From positions 1-64,000 of the forward strand of contig UQAQ01000001.1 of NCBI GenBank assembly GCA_900539115.1: a stretch of DNA of 64,000 bases. The letters run 5' to 3'. Within the stretch, counting starts at the first letter, position 1. Every line of letters starts with the position of its first letter. This document shows, in pieces, positions 24,764 to 33,987 of this stretch. The notes under the pieces were generated by a model that did not search any database, was not told the origin of the DNA, and worked only from the letters and a program-made list of their open reading frames with translations. The position numbers and the translations under genes were made by a program. This DNA is from an uncultured Roseburia sp. (GTDB lineage: Bacteria; Bacillota; Clostridia; Lachnospirales; Lachnospiraceae).

Positions 24764-27022
24764 ATGCGACAGTTTAATGTGACAGGTATGAGTTGTGCCG
24801 CATGCAGCAGCCGTGTAGAAAAGGCAGTTTCTAAGCTGGATGGAGTGACATCCTGTTCGGTCAGCCTTTTGACAAACTCAATGGGGGTCGAAGGAAATGT
24901 GTCTGATGATACGATCATTGCGGCGGTGCAGAATGCCGGATATGGTGCGTCTGTAAAAGGTGCAGAGACGGCGGGAGCATCGATACAGAGGGAGGCAGCA
25001 GAAGAAGCGTTGGAAGATCATGATACGCCTGTGTTAAAAAAACGGTTATTTGCGTCCCTTGGATTTTTGATCATTCTCATGTACTTTTCCATGGGACATA
25101 TGATGTGGGGCTGGCCGCTTCCGCATTTTTACGACAATAATCATGTGGCGATGGGGCTGACCCAGCTTCTGCTGACAGTGATTATTATGGTGATCAATCA
25201 GAAGTTTTTCGTCTCCGGATTTAAAAGTTTGTGGCACCGCGCACCGAATATGGATACGCTGGTGGCACTCGGTTCGTCCGCGGCCTTTTTGTACAGCACC
25301 TTTGCGTTGTTTGAAATGACCGCTGCGCAGGTAGCAGGAGATGACGCTGCTGTCATGCACTATATGATGGAGTTCTATTTTGAGTCGGCGGCCATGATTC
25401 TTACATTGATCACCGTAGGAAAGATGTTAGAAGCCCATTCGAAGGGAAAGACGACCGATGCATTGAAAAGTCTTATGCGTCTGGCTCCGAAAAAGGCGAA
25501 TATCGTTCGGGATGGAAAAGAAGTTGAAATTCCGATCGAGCAAGTGAAAATGGGCGATGTCTTCGTCGTAAGACCGGGCGAGAGCATTCCGGTAGATGGC
25601 GTTGTTCTCGAAGGAAACAGTGCGGTCAATGAAGCGGCACTTACCGGCGAAAGCATTCCGGTGGATAAGACGGCAGGAGATGAAGTTTCGGCGGCGACGA
25701 TGAACCAGTCCGGGCTGCTTCGCTGTGAAGCGGTTCGTGTCGGAGAAGATACGACACTTCAGCAGATCATTCAGATGGTAAGCGATGCAGCAGCGACGAA
25801 GGCGCCGATCGCGAAGATTGCGGACAAAGTATCGGGTGTATTTGTACCGGTTGTTATCTCAATCGCAGTCATTACGACCATTGTATGGATGCTCCTTGGC
25901 AGGGAATTTGGCTTTGCAATCGCCAGAGGAATTTCCGTACTCGTGATCAGCTGCCCGTGTGCGCTCGGACTTGCGACACCGGTAGCGATCATGGTTGGAA
26001 ACGGCCGCGCGGCAAAGAAAGGAATCCTCTTTAAAAATGCGGCAGCACTGGAAGAAGCCGGAAAAGTAAAGATTGTGGCACTGGATAAAACCGGTACGAT
26101 CACAGCCGGAGAACCGAAAGTGACGGATATCTGTCCGGCAGAGGGCATTTCGGAAAAACAACTTTTACAGATGGCATATTCTCTGGAAAAAGGAAGCGAA
26201 CACCCTCTTGCGAAAGCCATTTTGCAAAAGGCAGAAGAAGAGGGCATGGAAAGCGAAGAAGTAACAGAATTTCAAGCACTTCCGGGCAATGGACTGGAAG
26301 CAGTCCGTGTTGCCGACCAGGCAAAACTTGTCGGTGGAAGTTTTATGTATATCCAGAATTTGTCAGAAGTGAGCGCCACAATGATAGAGCGTGCTGAGAA
26401 ACTGGCAGAAGAAGGAAAAACGCCGCTGTTATTTGCGAAAGACGGTGTGCTGCAGGGAATGATCGCAGTAGCAGACGTGATGAAAGAAGACAGTGCAGAA
26501 GCCATCCGTGAATTAAAAGAGATGGGAATCCGCGTTGTCATGCTGACCGGCGACAATGAGCGTACGGCAAAAGCCATCGGTGAGCAGGCAGGAGTCGATG
26601 AAGTGATCGCAGACATACTGCCGGATGGTAAAGAGGCAGTTGTCCGCAAACTTCGCAAAAAAGGTGAAGTGGCGATGGTGGGCGACGGAATTAACGATGC
26701 GCCGGCATTGACAAGGGCAAACATTGGTATCGCGATCGGGGCAGGAACCGATGTGGCAATCGATGCAGCAGAGATCGTATTGATGAAGAGCCGGTTGTCT
26801 GATGTGCCACAGGCCATTCGGATCAGCCGGAAGACACTCCGCAATATCCATCAGAATCTGTTTTGGGCATTTTTCTATAACACTATCGGAATACCACTTG
26901 CAGCCGGACTTCTGATTCCGTTTGGACTCACATTGAATCCGATGTTTGGCGCAGCAGCGATGAGTTTAAGCAGTTTCTGCGTGGTTTCCAATGCGCTGAG
27001 ACTGAATACGATAATAAAATAA
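24764..27022 (+). CDS. copA: Copper-exporting P1B-type ATPase
   Basis: A 752-residue P-type ATPase. There is one N-terminal HMA domain (MSCAAC at 9-14), eight membrane segments, the ion site CPC (397-399), the phosphorylated D441 in DKTGT, the nucleotide-domain SEHPLA motif and the hinge GDGINDAPAL. These mark a Cu(I) exporter of the P1B-1 group. It follows copZ by 12 bases and is controlled by the copper operator at 24425. Only one metal-binding domain is present; many homologues have two. Confidence 0.96.
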   Translation: MRQFNVTGMSCAACSSRVEKAVSKLDGVTSCSVSLLTNSMGVEGNVSDDTIIAAVQNAGYGASVKGAETAGASIQREAAEEALEDHDTPVLKKRLFASLGFLIILMYFSMGHMMWGWPLPHFYDNNHVAMGLTQLLLTVIIMVINQKFFVSGFKSLWHRAPNMDTLVALGSSAAFLYSTFALFEMTAAQVAGDDAAVMHYMMEFYFESAAMILTLITVGKMLEAHSKGKTTDALKSLMRLAPKKANIVRDGKEVEIPIEQVKMGDVFVVRPGESIPVDGVVLEGNSAVNEAALTGESIPVDKTAGDEVSAATMNQSGLLRCEAVRVGEDTTLQQIIQMVSDAAATKAPIAKIADKVSGVFVPVVISIAVITTIVWMLLGREFGFAIARGISVLVISCPCALGLATPVAIMVGNGRAAKKGILFKNAAALEEAGKVKIVALDKTGTITAGEPKVTDICPAEGISEKQLLQMAYSLEKGSEHPLAKAILQKAEEEGMESEEVTEFQALPGNGLEAVRVADQAKLVGGSFMYIQNLSEVSATMIERAEKLAEEGKTPLLFAKDGVLQGMIAVADVMKEDSAEAIRELKEMGIRVVMLTGDNERTAKAIGEQAGVDEVIADILPDGKEAVVRKLRKKGEVAMVGDGINDAPALTRANIGIAIGAGTDVAIDAAEIVLMKSRLSDVPQAIRISRKTLRNIHQNLFWAFFYNTIGIPLAAGLLIPFGLTLNPMFGAAAMSLSSFCVVSNALRLNTIIK

Positions 27023-27066
27023 CTTGACATAGTTTCAACCTATAACAAAACCCTTCTTTTTTGTAT

Positions 27067-27095
27067 TTTACAATACAGGATATTCCGATTACAAT
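27067..27095 (+). promoter_or_regulatory. metE promoter
   Basis: TTTACA (27067-27072) and TACAAT (27090-27095), spaced by 17 bases. The predicted start of transcription (about 27102) falls at the first base of the structured leader, so the whole 13-bp closing stem would be transcribed. Confidence 0.6.
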
Positions 27096-27103
27096 GGGGA
27101 TAT

Positions 27104-27296
27104 GTAACTATTCAGGACGCCCCTCCCCACATTCGCATTTCGAACACTTCGTGTTCTTTTCTCGCCTTTGACAAGGCTAAAAATGCTCATATGTGGAGGG
27201 GAGCCCTATTAGGATCTCAATGTATGGAAATCAAAGTCTCCTACGTGCAAGCACGACGATTCATTGATTTCCATACATTGGACCCTGAATAGTTAC
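27104..27296 (+). ncRNA. Multibranched structured element in the metE leader
   Basis: GTAACTATTCAGG (27104-27116) pairs perfectly with CCTGAATAGTTAC (27284-27296). Arm A is closed by CCCCTCCCCACAT / ATGTGGAGGGG (27120-27201), then GCATTT / AAATGC (27135-27140, 27181-27186), and ends in two hairpins, GAACAC-TTC-GTGTTC and GCCTT-TGAC-AAGGC. Arm B is AATGTATGGAAATCA / TGATTTCCATACATT (27219-27279) topped by CGTGC-AA-GCACG. It lies between the metE promoter and its ribosome site. It matches no SAM, cobalamin or T-box signature I know. It might be a regulatory RNA or an inserted palindromic element. Confidence 0.6.
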
Positions 27297-27325
27297 GGTG
27301 ATATCAAAAAGAGGAGGGTTTTTTT

Positions 27326-29596
27326 ATGAAAACATCAGTGATCGGATTCCCCCGAGTGGGAAAATTAAGAGAGTTAAAATTTGTGACGGAAAAGTTTTTC
27401 CGAGGGGAAGCAGATGCGGCAGAATTGGAAAAAACAGGGAAAGAAATTCGCTTAGAACAGTGGAAATGGCAGAAGGACAGCCGGATTGATTTTATTCCGT
27501 CAGGGGATTTTTCATTTTACGATACGATTTTGGATGCGGCAGTTTTGTTTAATATCATTCCAAAGCGTTATAAAACACTGGGATTATCGGAGCAGGATAC
27601 GTATTTTGCGATGGCGCGCGGTTATCAGGGAGCGCAGGGGGATGTAAAAGCGTTGGCGATGAAGAAATGGTTTAACACCAACTATCATTATATGGTTCCG
27701 GAGATCGAGGACGATACAACGATTTCTCTGGCGGGAAATAAATTGGTGGACGAATATCTGGAAGCAAAGGAAAATGGATTCGAAACCAAACCGGTTATCG
27801 CAGGACCATTTACACTTTTGAAATTGATCCGTTTTGTCGGTGAAAAAGGGACTCGGGATTTTGCAGGACAACTTTGCGAGGCATATTGTGAACTGATCGG
27901 GAAATTGGAAAAGGCAGGGGCTGTGTGGATTCAGCTTGATGAACCCTATCTTGTACATGATCTGACGAAAGAAGATCAGGAATTGTTTGTAGAATTATAT
28001 GACAAGATATTGTCACAGAAAAAAGGAGTGAAAATACTTCTTCAGACGTATTTTGGGGATGTTCGTGATATCTATGAAACGGTGGTGACGATGGATTTTG
28101 ATGGAATCGGACTGGATTTTATCGAGGGAAAAGAGACAGCGGCACTTGTGGAAAAATATGGTTTTCCGGAAGATAAGCTTTTGTTTGCCGGTGTTGTTAA
28201 TGGAAAAAATATCTGGCGTAATCATTATCAGAAAACTTTGAATCTGTTAGAGGGATTGCAAGCAAAAAATATTTCTGTTGTGATCAGCACGTCGTGTTCG
28301 CTCCTTCATGTGCCTTATACGCTGCAAAATGAGGGAAAACTGCCGGAAAATGTAGGGAAACATTTTGCGTTTGCGCTTGAAAAACTTCAGGAACTGGAAG
28401 AACTGAAAGCATTGGCAGAGGGAAAAGAAAGCGATACGTTGCAGGAAAACACAAGATTGTTTGCACAAACAAGAGACTGCAGTGATCCGGCGGTTCAGAA
28501 GCGTGTTTCTGAGATAAAAGAGGAAGATTTTACCAGATTGCCGGCGTTTGAAGAACGCGAAAAGATACAAAAAGAAAGATTTTCGCTGCCATTGTTTCCA
28601 ACAACTACGATTGGATCTTTCCCGCAGACAGCGGATGTGAAAGCAACGAGAACAGCATATCGCAAAAAAGAAATTTCCGAAGAAGAATATGTCGCATTTA
28701 ACCGCAAAAAGATTGCGGAATGCGTCGCTTTGCAGGAAGAAATTGGGTTGGATGTGCTGGTTCACGGCGAATATGAGCGAAATGATATGGTGGAATATTT
28801 TGGAGAAAATCTCAAAGGATATTTGTTTACAGAGAAAGCATGGGTGCAGTCCTATGGAACAAGATGTGTAAAACCGCCAATCATCTGGGGCGATATTTCG
28901 AGGGAAAAAGCGATGACGGTAGCTTGGTCTGTATATGCACAGAGCCTTACGGATAAGCCGATGAAGGGCATGCTTACAGGTCCGGTTACGATACTCAATT
29001 GGTCTTTCCCGAGAGAGGATATTTCTTTGAAAGAAAGTGCATATCAGATTGCGCTGGCAATCCGCGATGAAGTGCTTGATTTGGAAAAAAACGGAATATC
29101 TGTGATCCAGGTAGATGAGGCGGCGCTTCGCGAAAAACTGCCATTGCGTCGTTCTGACTGGTATACGGAATATCTGGATTGGGCAATCCGTGCCTTCCGT
29201 CTGGTACATAGTGGTGCCAAGGCAGAAACCCAGATCCATACGCATATGTGCTACAGTGAATTTACGGACATTATTCCAGCCATCGATCAGATGGATGCCG
29301 ATGTGATCACCTTTGAGGCCTCCCGCTCAGATCTGACGATATTAGATTCCCTGCAGGAAAATAATTTCCGTACAGAAGTCGGACCGGGTGTATATGATAT
29401 CCACTCTCCGCGAATCCCATCCGAGGAAGAGATTGTTGCGGCACTGCGGAAGATGACGCAAAAGGTAAAAGTGGAAAAATTGTGGGTAAACCCGGACTGC
29501 GGTTTGAAGACAAGAGGAATCAAAGAAACAAAACCAAGTCTTTGCAATATGGTTTTAGCGGCGAAGAAACTACGCGAAGAGCAGGCTAATGGCTGA
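27326..29596 (+). CDS. metE: Cobalamin-independent methionine synthase
   Basis: A 756-residue enzyme that methylates homocysteine with 5-methyltetrahydrofolate polyglutamate. The catalytic zinc ligands are in place: H640 and C642 ([10 protein letters not shown]) and C725 ([10 protein letters not shown]). The duplicated barrel length matches the family. GAGGAGG precedes the ATG. It completes methionine synthesis with the two MetY enzymes upstream. Its 3' end overlaps the convergent LysR gene by 11 bases. The leader is highly structured (see 27104). Confidence 0.97.
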   Translation: MKTSVIGFPRVGKLRELKFVTEKFFRGEADAAELEKTGKEIRLEQWKWQKDSRIDFIPSGDFSFYDTILDAAVLFNIIPKRYKTLGLSEQDTYFAMARGYQGAQGDVKALAMKKWFNTNYHYMVPEIEDDTTISLAGNKLVDEYLEAKENGFETKPVIAGPFTLLKLIRFVGEKGTRDFAGQLCEAYCELIGKLEKAGAVWIQLDEPYLVHDLTKEDQELFVELYDKILSQKKGVKILLQTYFGDVRDIYETVVTMDFDGIGLDFIEGKETAALVEKYGFPEDKLLFAGVVNGKNIWRNHYQKTLNLLEGLQAKNISVVISTSCSLLHVPYTLQNEGKLPENVGKHFAFALEKLQELEELKALAEGKESDTLQENTRLFAQTRDCSDPAVQKRVSEIKEEDFTRLPAFEEREKIQKERFSLPLFPTTTIGSFPQTADVKATRTAYRKKEISEEEYVAFNRKKIAECVALQEEIGLDVLVHGEYERNDMVEYFGENLKGYLFTEKAWVQSYGTRCVKPPIIWGDISREKAMTVAWSVYAQSLTDKPMKGMLTGPVTILNWSFPREDISLKESAYQIALAIRDEVLDLEKNGISVIQVDEAALREKLPLRRSDWYTEYLDWAIRAFRLVHSGAKAETQIHTHMCYSEFTDIIPAIDQMDADVITFEASRSDLTILDSLQENNFRTEVGPGVYDIHSPRIPSEEEIVAALRKMTQKVKVEKLWVNPDCGLKTRGIKETKPSLCNMVLAAKKLREEQANG

Positions 29597-30488
29597 TATA
29601 TTTTTTTAAGGCTTCCAGATAAAACGCCCCAAGCGGACTTCGTGAGCTGTTTCGGTGTGTGATGTAGCCAATGTGCATCTCGCCGGATTCCCGCAGAGGA
29701 ACGGCGACGATGTTGCTGCCATTGAGTTCTGAATCAATGACACCGCTGCATATGGTATAGCCATTTAACCCGATCAGTAGATTAAAAAGAGTCGCACGGT
29801 CCCGGACGCGGATATTTTTTTCGCGTACTTCGGTACTGAATAACTCTTCCGAAAAATAAAATGAATTATGGTCGCCCTGTTCAAACGAAAGATATGGATA
29901 GGGCGATAATTCTTGCAATGAAATTACTTTCTTTTTTGCCAGCGGATGACTGCTGCTGATAAAAATATGCGGTCTGGCTGTAAACAAAGGTTCAAATTGC
30001 AGCTGGCTGGTCTTCAATAATTTGCGGATGACAGGCTCGTTAAAAGAATCCAGATACAATACACCGATCTCACTTTTCATTCGCGCAACATCCTCGATGA
30101 TCTCGTAAGTCTGTGTCTCACGGAGAGAAAAATCGTATTCGTTCTGCCCGTATTCTTTGATCAGATCGACAAAGGCATTGACGGCAAAAGAATAATGCTG
30201 CGTCGAGATACAAAATTCCTGTTTTCGTGGTCCCTCGTTTTTATAGTGGTCCTCCAAAAGATAGACTTGCTCCAGAATCTGTCGCGCATAGCCTAAAAAA
30301 AGTTCCCCTTCTTTGGAGACATGAACGCCTTTATTCGTGCGGTCAAAAATCTGAATATTCATTTCTTTTTCCAATTCTTTGATGGCAGCCGTCAGACTGG
30401 GCTGGGAGATGTACAGAGCCTTCGCAGCATCTGTAATATTTCCTTTTTCTGCCACTAAGGTGATGTATTTTAATTGCTGTAATGTCAA
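29586..30488 (-). CDS. LysR family transcriptional regulator
   Basis: A 300-residue LTTR: N-terminal winged HTH (1-60: [20 protein letters not shown], then [12 protein letters not shown]) and a periplasmic-binding-protein-like effector domain (about 90-295). It is translationally coupled (ATGA overlap) to the upstream YoaK-family membrane gene, with which it shares a promoter. It faces metE, so a role in methionine control is conceivable but unproven; the closer partner is the membrane protein. Confidence 0.9.
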   Translation of the reverse strand: MTLQQLKYITLVAEKGNITDAAKALYISQPSLTAAIKELEKEMNIQIFDRTNKGVHVSKEGELFLGYARQILEQVYLLEDHYKNEGPRKQEFCISTQHYSFAVNAFVDLIKEYGQNEYDFSLRETQTYEIIEDVARMKSEIGVLYLDSFNEPVIRKLLKTSQLQFEPLFTARPHIFISSSHPLAKKKVISLQELSPYPYLSFEQGDHNSFYFSEELFSTEVREKNIRVRDRATLFNLLIGLNGYTICSGVIDSELNGSNIVAVPLRESGEMHIGYITHRNSSRSPLGAFYLEALKKYISH

Positions 30489-31156
30489 ATTTCTTCTCCC
30501 TTCTCCTCCAGATCAATAAACATGATCATAAAGGCAATAAACAACAACCCGGCGCTGACAAGAATTGCCTTTTCATGCAACAGGGTAATACAAAGGTTTC
30601 CCAGTATCGCACCTAAGATAAAACAGCTAATAATTCCAAAATACAAAAATCCGTTTCGCAGACTTTTCTTCTCTTTGGTATGAAAAAAATCACACATATT
30701 CTGTGTGGCACTTCGCAGGTTTCCGATACACATTGTCGTGGCGATGCCGCGTCCGTGAATCTTTCGAAAACTTTCGACCTGAATGCCGCAGGCAAGAGAA
30801 GTCAGGCTGTTTGCCAGCAGATTGAGCGGCAAAGGGATAAAAGCGACACCGAACAGGATAACGGCTTCGATCAATACCGAAATCTGCCGCCAGTGAAGCA
30901 TTTCGATGGATTTCATGCGGAAAACATCAGCCAGCATGATCCCGATCGTAAAGGCAAGGATCGGGCAGAAATAGGTCAATGCGGTTTGAAAATTTCCTTC
31001 GGAAAGGTTGACTCCAAAAAGGAGCATATTGCCGGTCTGGGCATTGGCAAACACATGTCCTCTCATAATATATGAATACGCATCCATCATTCCGCCGGAT
31101 ATTGCAAGAAGGGCTCCCAGGCGGATGGATTCTGAAATTTGAGTTATCTTCATCAT
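30485..31156 (-). CDS. YoaK/DUF1275 family membrane protein
   Basis: A 223-residue protein with about six hydrophobic segments and the family motifs GGMMDAYSYI, FANAQTGNM and FRKIHGRGIATTMCIGNLRS. The start at 31156 is used because GGAGGA lies five to six bases upstream; the longer frame to 31252 would include the promoter itself. The function of the family is unknown, possibly transport. It forms an operon with the LysR gene. Confidence 0.9.
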   Translation of the reverse strand: MMKITQISESIRLGALLAISGGMMDAYSYIMRGHVFANAQTGNMLLFGVNLSEGNFQTALTYFCPILAFTIGIMLADVFRMKSIEMLHWRQISVLIEAVILFGVAFIPLPLNLLANSLTSLACGIQVESFRKIHGRGIATTMCIGNLRSATQNMCDFFHTKEKKSLRNGFLYFGIISCFILGAILGNLCITLLHEKAILVSAGLLFIAFMIMFIDLEEKGEEI

Positions 31157-31175
31157 AAATATCCTCCTTCTTTCT

Positions 31176-31213
31176 TCGAACTGTATTATAGCAAGTTCGA
31201 CGGTAAAGGTCAA
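31176..31213 (-). promoter_or_regulatory. Promoter of the YoaK-LysR pair with dyad around the -10
   Basis: On the minus strand TTGACC (31213-31208) and TATAAT (31190-31185) are 17 bases apart. TCGAAC (31176-31181) and GTTCGA (31195-31200) form a perfect dyad enclosing the -10 box. A LysR protein could autoregulate here. Confidence 0.6.
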
Positions 31214-31245
31214 TATTAACGAGAAAAAAGCACGATTTACGGTCA

Positions 31246-31274
31246 TTGACAAACAGGGAATTTCCCATTATGAT
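31246..31274 (+). promoter_or_regulatory. Promoter of the ZIP transporter gene
   Basis: TTGACA (31246-31251) and TATGAT (31269-31274) with a 17-base spacer that holds the short palindrome GGGAATTTCCC. A metal-responsive repressor may act there, which is inference. Confidence 0.65.
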
Positions 31275-31351
31275 AGCGGTGTTATGTGATGATAGTAGCA
31301 TTTTCGGGAGAGAATGCATAAAGATAAAAAAAGAGAGTCAGGAGAAAATAT

Positions 31352-32143
31352 ATGAATTCAGTCATTACGGCTTTTTTACTTACAACGCTTGCCGGGCTTA
31401 GTACCGGGATTGGCAGCTGCATTGCGTTTGTGGCAAAACATACAAATAAGAAATTTCTCTCTGTCAGCCTGGGATTTTCTGCAGGTGTGATGATCTACGT
31501 GTCATTGGTGGAAATTCTTGCGAAGGCAAAGACATCGCTTACGGCAGAACTGGGGGAGAGGGGAGGAAACTGGAGCACTATTCTGGCGTTTTTTGGCGGA
31601 ATGCTGGTGATCGCAGTCATTGATAAACTGATCCCATCGGAGGAAAATCCGCATGAGGTCAGATGTCTGGAGAAAGAGAAGAAGAAATCCGGGAAGTTGA
31701 TGCGGATGGGAGTGTTTACGGCACTGGCAATTGGAATCCACAATTTTCCGGAAGGACTGGCGACGTTTGTATCGGCATTGCAGGAACCCAGTGTAGCACT
31801 TCCCATCGTTGTTGCAATCGCAATTCATAACATACCGGAAGGGATCGCGGTGTCGGTTCCCATCTATCAGGCGACCGGCTCCAAATGCAAAGCATTTAAC
31901 TATTCCTTTTTATCGGGGCTTGCGGAACCACTTGGAGCGCTGATCGGATGGCTGATCTTACTTCCGATTATGAATGATATTGTATATGGTGTTATATTTG
32001 CAGGTGTAGCCGGTATCATGGTGTTTATCTCGTTTGATGAACTGCTTCCGGCGGCGCAGGAATACGGCGAGCACCATTTGTCGCTGTATGGATTGATCTC
32101 CGGAATGGGTGTGATGGCGGTAAGTTTGCTACTGTTTTTGTAA
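31352..32143 (+). CDS. zupT: ZIP family divalent metal transporter (ZupT-like)
   Basis: A 263-residue transporter with eight hydrophobic segments. The metal-binding helices carry [10 protein letters not shown] (about 130-139) and [11 protein letters not shown] (about 160-170), diagnostic of the GufA/ZupT branch. It imports zinc, and possibly iron or manganese, across the cytoplasmic membrane. AGGAG precedes the ATG. hflX begins 70 bases downstream with its own possible promoter (TTGACA near 32151). Confidence 0.92.
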   Translation: MNSVITAFLLTTLAGLSTGIGSCIAFVAKHTNKKFLSVSLGFSAGVMIYVSLVEILAKAKTSLTAELGERGGNWSTILAFFGGMLVIAVIDKLIPSEENPHEVRCLEKEKKKSGKLMRMGVFTALAIGIHNFPEGLATFVSALQEPSVALPIVVAIAIHNIPEGIAVSVPIYQATGSKCKAFNYSFLSGLAEPLGALIGWLILLPIMNDIVYGVIFAGVAGIMVFISFDELLPAAQEYGEHHLSLYGLISGMGVMAVSLLLFL

Positions 32144-32213
32144 ATGCGCTTGACATTTCCCGCGGAAAACGGCACAATGGGTATAGAAGACTGGCAGAAA
32201 TGAGGAAATGTTT

Positions 32214-33494
32214 ATGATAGAGACGAGAGAACGAAAAGAACGGGTTATTTTGATCGCAGTAGACCTCGGGGATGGCACGGAGGTTGAGGCTTCGCTTGCC
32301 GAGCTTGCAGAACTTGCGGATACCGCCGGTGCGGAGACTGTGGGAACCCTGATTCAGAACCGGGAAGCGGTTCATGCGGGAACCTATATTGGAAAGGGAA
32401 AAATTGAGGAGTTGCGGGAGTTGATCCATCTGTACGAGGCGGATACGGTGATCAGTGACGATGAGCTGTCGCCGGCACAGATTGGAAATCTGCAGGAAGA
32501 ACTTGGTTGTAAGGTCATTGACCGGACAGTATTGATTTTGGATATTTTTGCCGCGCATGCGAGTACGAGTGAGGGAAAATTACAGGTGGAACTTGCCCAG
32601 CTTCGCTATCGTGCTTCCCGACTGACCGGACTTGGAAAATCGCTGTCTAGGATCGGCGGTGGTGCGGCGGGCAGCAGCGGCGGTATCGGCACCAGAGGAC
32701 CCGGAGAGAAAAAACTGGAACTGGACCGCCGTCTCATCCGTGAACGGATCTCAATGCTCAACCGGCAGTTAAAAAGTGTCGTGGCAACCCGTGAGACAAT
32801 GCGCAAACAGCGTCTTAATAATGGAAGCAAAGTCGTGGCAATCGTTGGATACACAAATGCCGGAAAATCAACGCTTTTGAATGCTTTGACGCATTCGGAT
32901 GTGCTGGAAGAGGACATGCTTTTTGCGACACTGGATCCGACGACGAGAAGTTATGAATTGGAAAATGGACAAAAGATTTTGTTTACGGACACGGTCGGAT
33001 TTATCAATAAACTGCCGCATCATCTGATTCAGGCATTCCGAAGTACGTTGGAAGAAGCAAGATACGCAGATATGATACTGCATGTCGTGGACTGCTCGGA
33101 TGAACATTATGAGACGCATATGAATGTTGTTTATGAGACGTTGAAAAATCTGGATGTACAGGATAAACCGGTTTTGACAGTATTTAACAAAATCGACCGG
33201 CTGCAGGCAGAAGGAAAGAGTGTGGATCCGCTTTTATTTAAAGATGCAAAAAGCAAAGATGTCCAGCTTCTATCCGCGAAAAAGAAACAGGGATTTGACG
33301 AACTTCTTGAAAAGATTGAGAAGATTCTGAATGAGGATTTTGTTCGCATCGAGAAGACATTTTCCTATCAGGAAGCGGGAAAGATTCAGATCATACGTGA
33401 ATATGGCAGACTGGATACGGAAGAATACCGAGACGACGGCATCTACGTCGAAGCGGCAGTGCCGGCCGCTTATGTCGGCAAAGTGATGGGGTGA
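32214..33494 (+). CDS. hflX: Ribosome-associated GTPase HflX
   Basis: A 426-residue TRAFAC GTPase that splits or rescues stalled ribosomes. An N-terminal HflX domain (about 1-185, with RASRLTG and the Gly-rich GGGAAGSSGGIG loop near 145-160) precedes the G domain: G1 GYTNAGKST (212-220), G3 DTVGF and G4 NKID. The ATG at 32214 is preferred because GAGGA ends seven bases upstream; the ATG at 32208 is too close to it. folA begins four bases downstream. Confidence 0.95.
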   Translation: MIETRERKERVILIAVDLGDGTEVEASLAELAELADTAGAETVGTLIQNREAVHAGTYIGKGKIEELRELIHLYEADTVISDDELSPAQIGNLQEELGCKVIDRTVLILDIFAAHASTSEGKLQVELAQLRYRASRLTGLGKSLSRIGGGAAGSSGGIGTRGPGEKKLELDRRLIRERISMLNRQLKSVVATRETMRKQRLNNGSKVVAIVGYTNAGKSTLLNALTHSDVLEEDMLFATLDPTTRSYELENGQKILFTDTVGFINKLPHHLIQAFRSTLEEARYADMILHVVDCSDEHYETHMNVVYETLKNLDVQDKPVLTVFNKIDRLQAEGKSVDPLLFKDAKSKDVQLLSAKKKQGFDELLEKIEKILNEDFVRIEKTFSYQEAGKIQIIREYGRLDTEEYRDDGIYVEAAVPAAYVGKVMG

Positions 33495-33498
33495 TCGG

Positions 33499-33984
33499 AT
33501 GGCAAAGGAAATACGGATGATCGCAGCGGTGGCATCGGATCTTGGCATTGGAAAGGACGGAAAACTGCTGTTTCATATCAAGGAAGATATGGCGTGGTTT
33601 CGCAGCCATACGCTTCACAATGTGGTTGTCATGGGACGTAAGACATTGGAAAGTTTTCCCGGAGGCCGGCCGCTTCCGGAGCGGACGCACATTGTGCTCA
33701 GCCACAAGAAACACGAAAATACGGAAAATGTTATCTGGGTAACCTCGGTCGAAGAGGCGATTGTCGAGATGGAGAAAATGCCCGGAAATGTTTATGTCAC
33801 CGGGGGTGAGCAGGTTTACCGGGAATTTCTTCCACTGGCATCGAAACTGTATCTTACCGAAGTGGCGGAAAAATGTGACGCAGATGCGTATTTTCCCGAT
33901 TTTTTATCGGATGGTAATTGGGAAAAAATGGAAGAGAATAAGCGCGACGGTTTTTCGTTTGTAACGTATGAAAGAAACCGGTAA
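33499..33984 (+). CDS. folA: Dihydrofolate reductase
   Basis: A 161-residue enzyme of the chromosomal DHFR type, making tetrahydrofolate for thymidylate, purine and methionine synthesis. Typical features are the start RMIAAVASDLGIGKDGKLLF, FHIKEDMAWF with the catalytic acid, MGRKTLESFPGGRPL for NADPH, and the C-terminal GFSFVTYER. It is coupled to hflX by a four-base gap. Its end abuts the convergent protease gene by only three bases. Confidence 0.96.
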   Translation: MAKEIRMIAAVASDLGIGKDGKLLFHIKEDMAWFRSHTLHNVVVMGRKTLESFPGGRPLPERTHIVLSHKKHENTENVIWVTSVEEAIVEMEKMPGNVYVTGGEQVYREFLPLASKLYLTEVAEKCDADAYFPDFLSDGNWEKMEENKRDGFSFVTYERNR

Positions 33985-33987
33985 CTA

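Noticed and set aside
27104..27325. SAM-I, cobalamin or T-box element upstream of metE
   Set aside because: The conserved core strings of these classes are absent; the region is made of simple perfect stems.
28247..29245. 332-codon open frame on the minus strand inside metE
   Set aside because: Antisense shadow of a conserved enzyme, with no ribosome site and low-complexity translation.
30927..31319. 130-codon minus-strand frame overlapping the YoaK gene start
   Set aside because: It lies in another frame over the promoter and a conserved gene, without a ribosome site.
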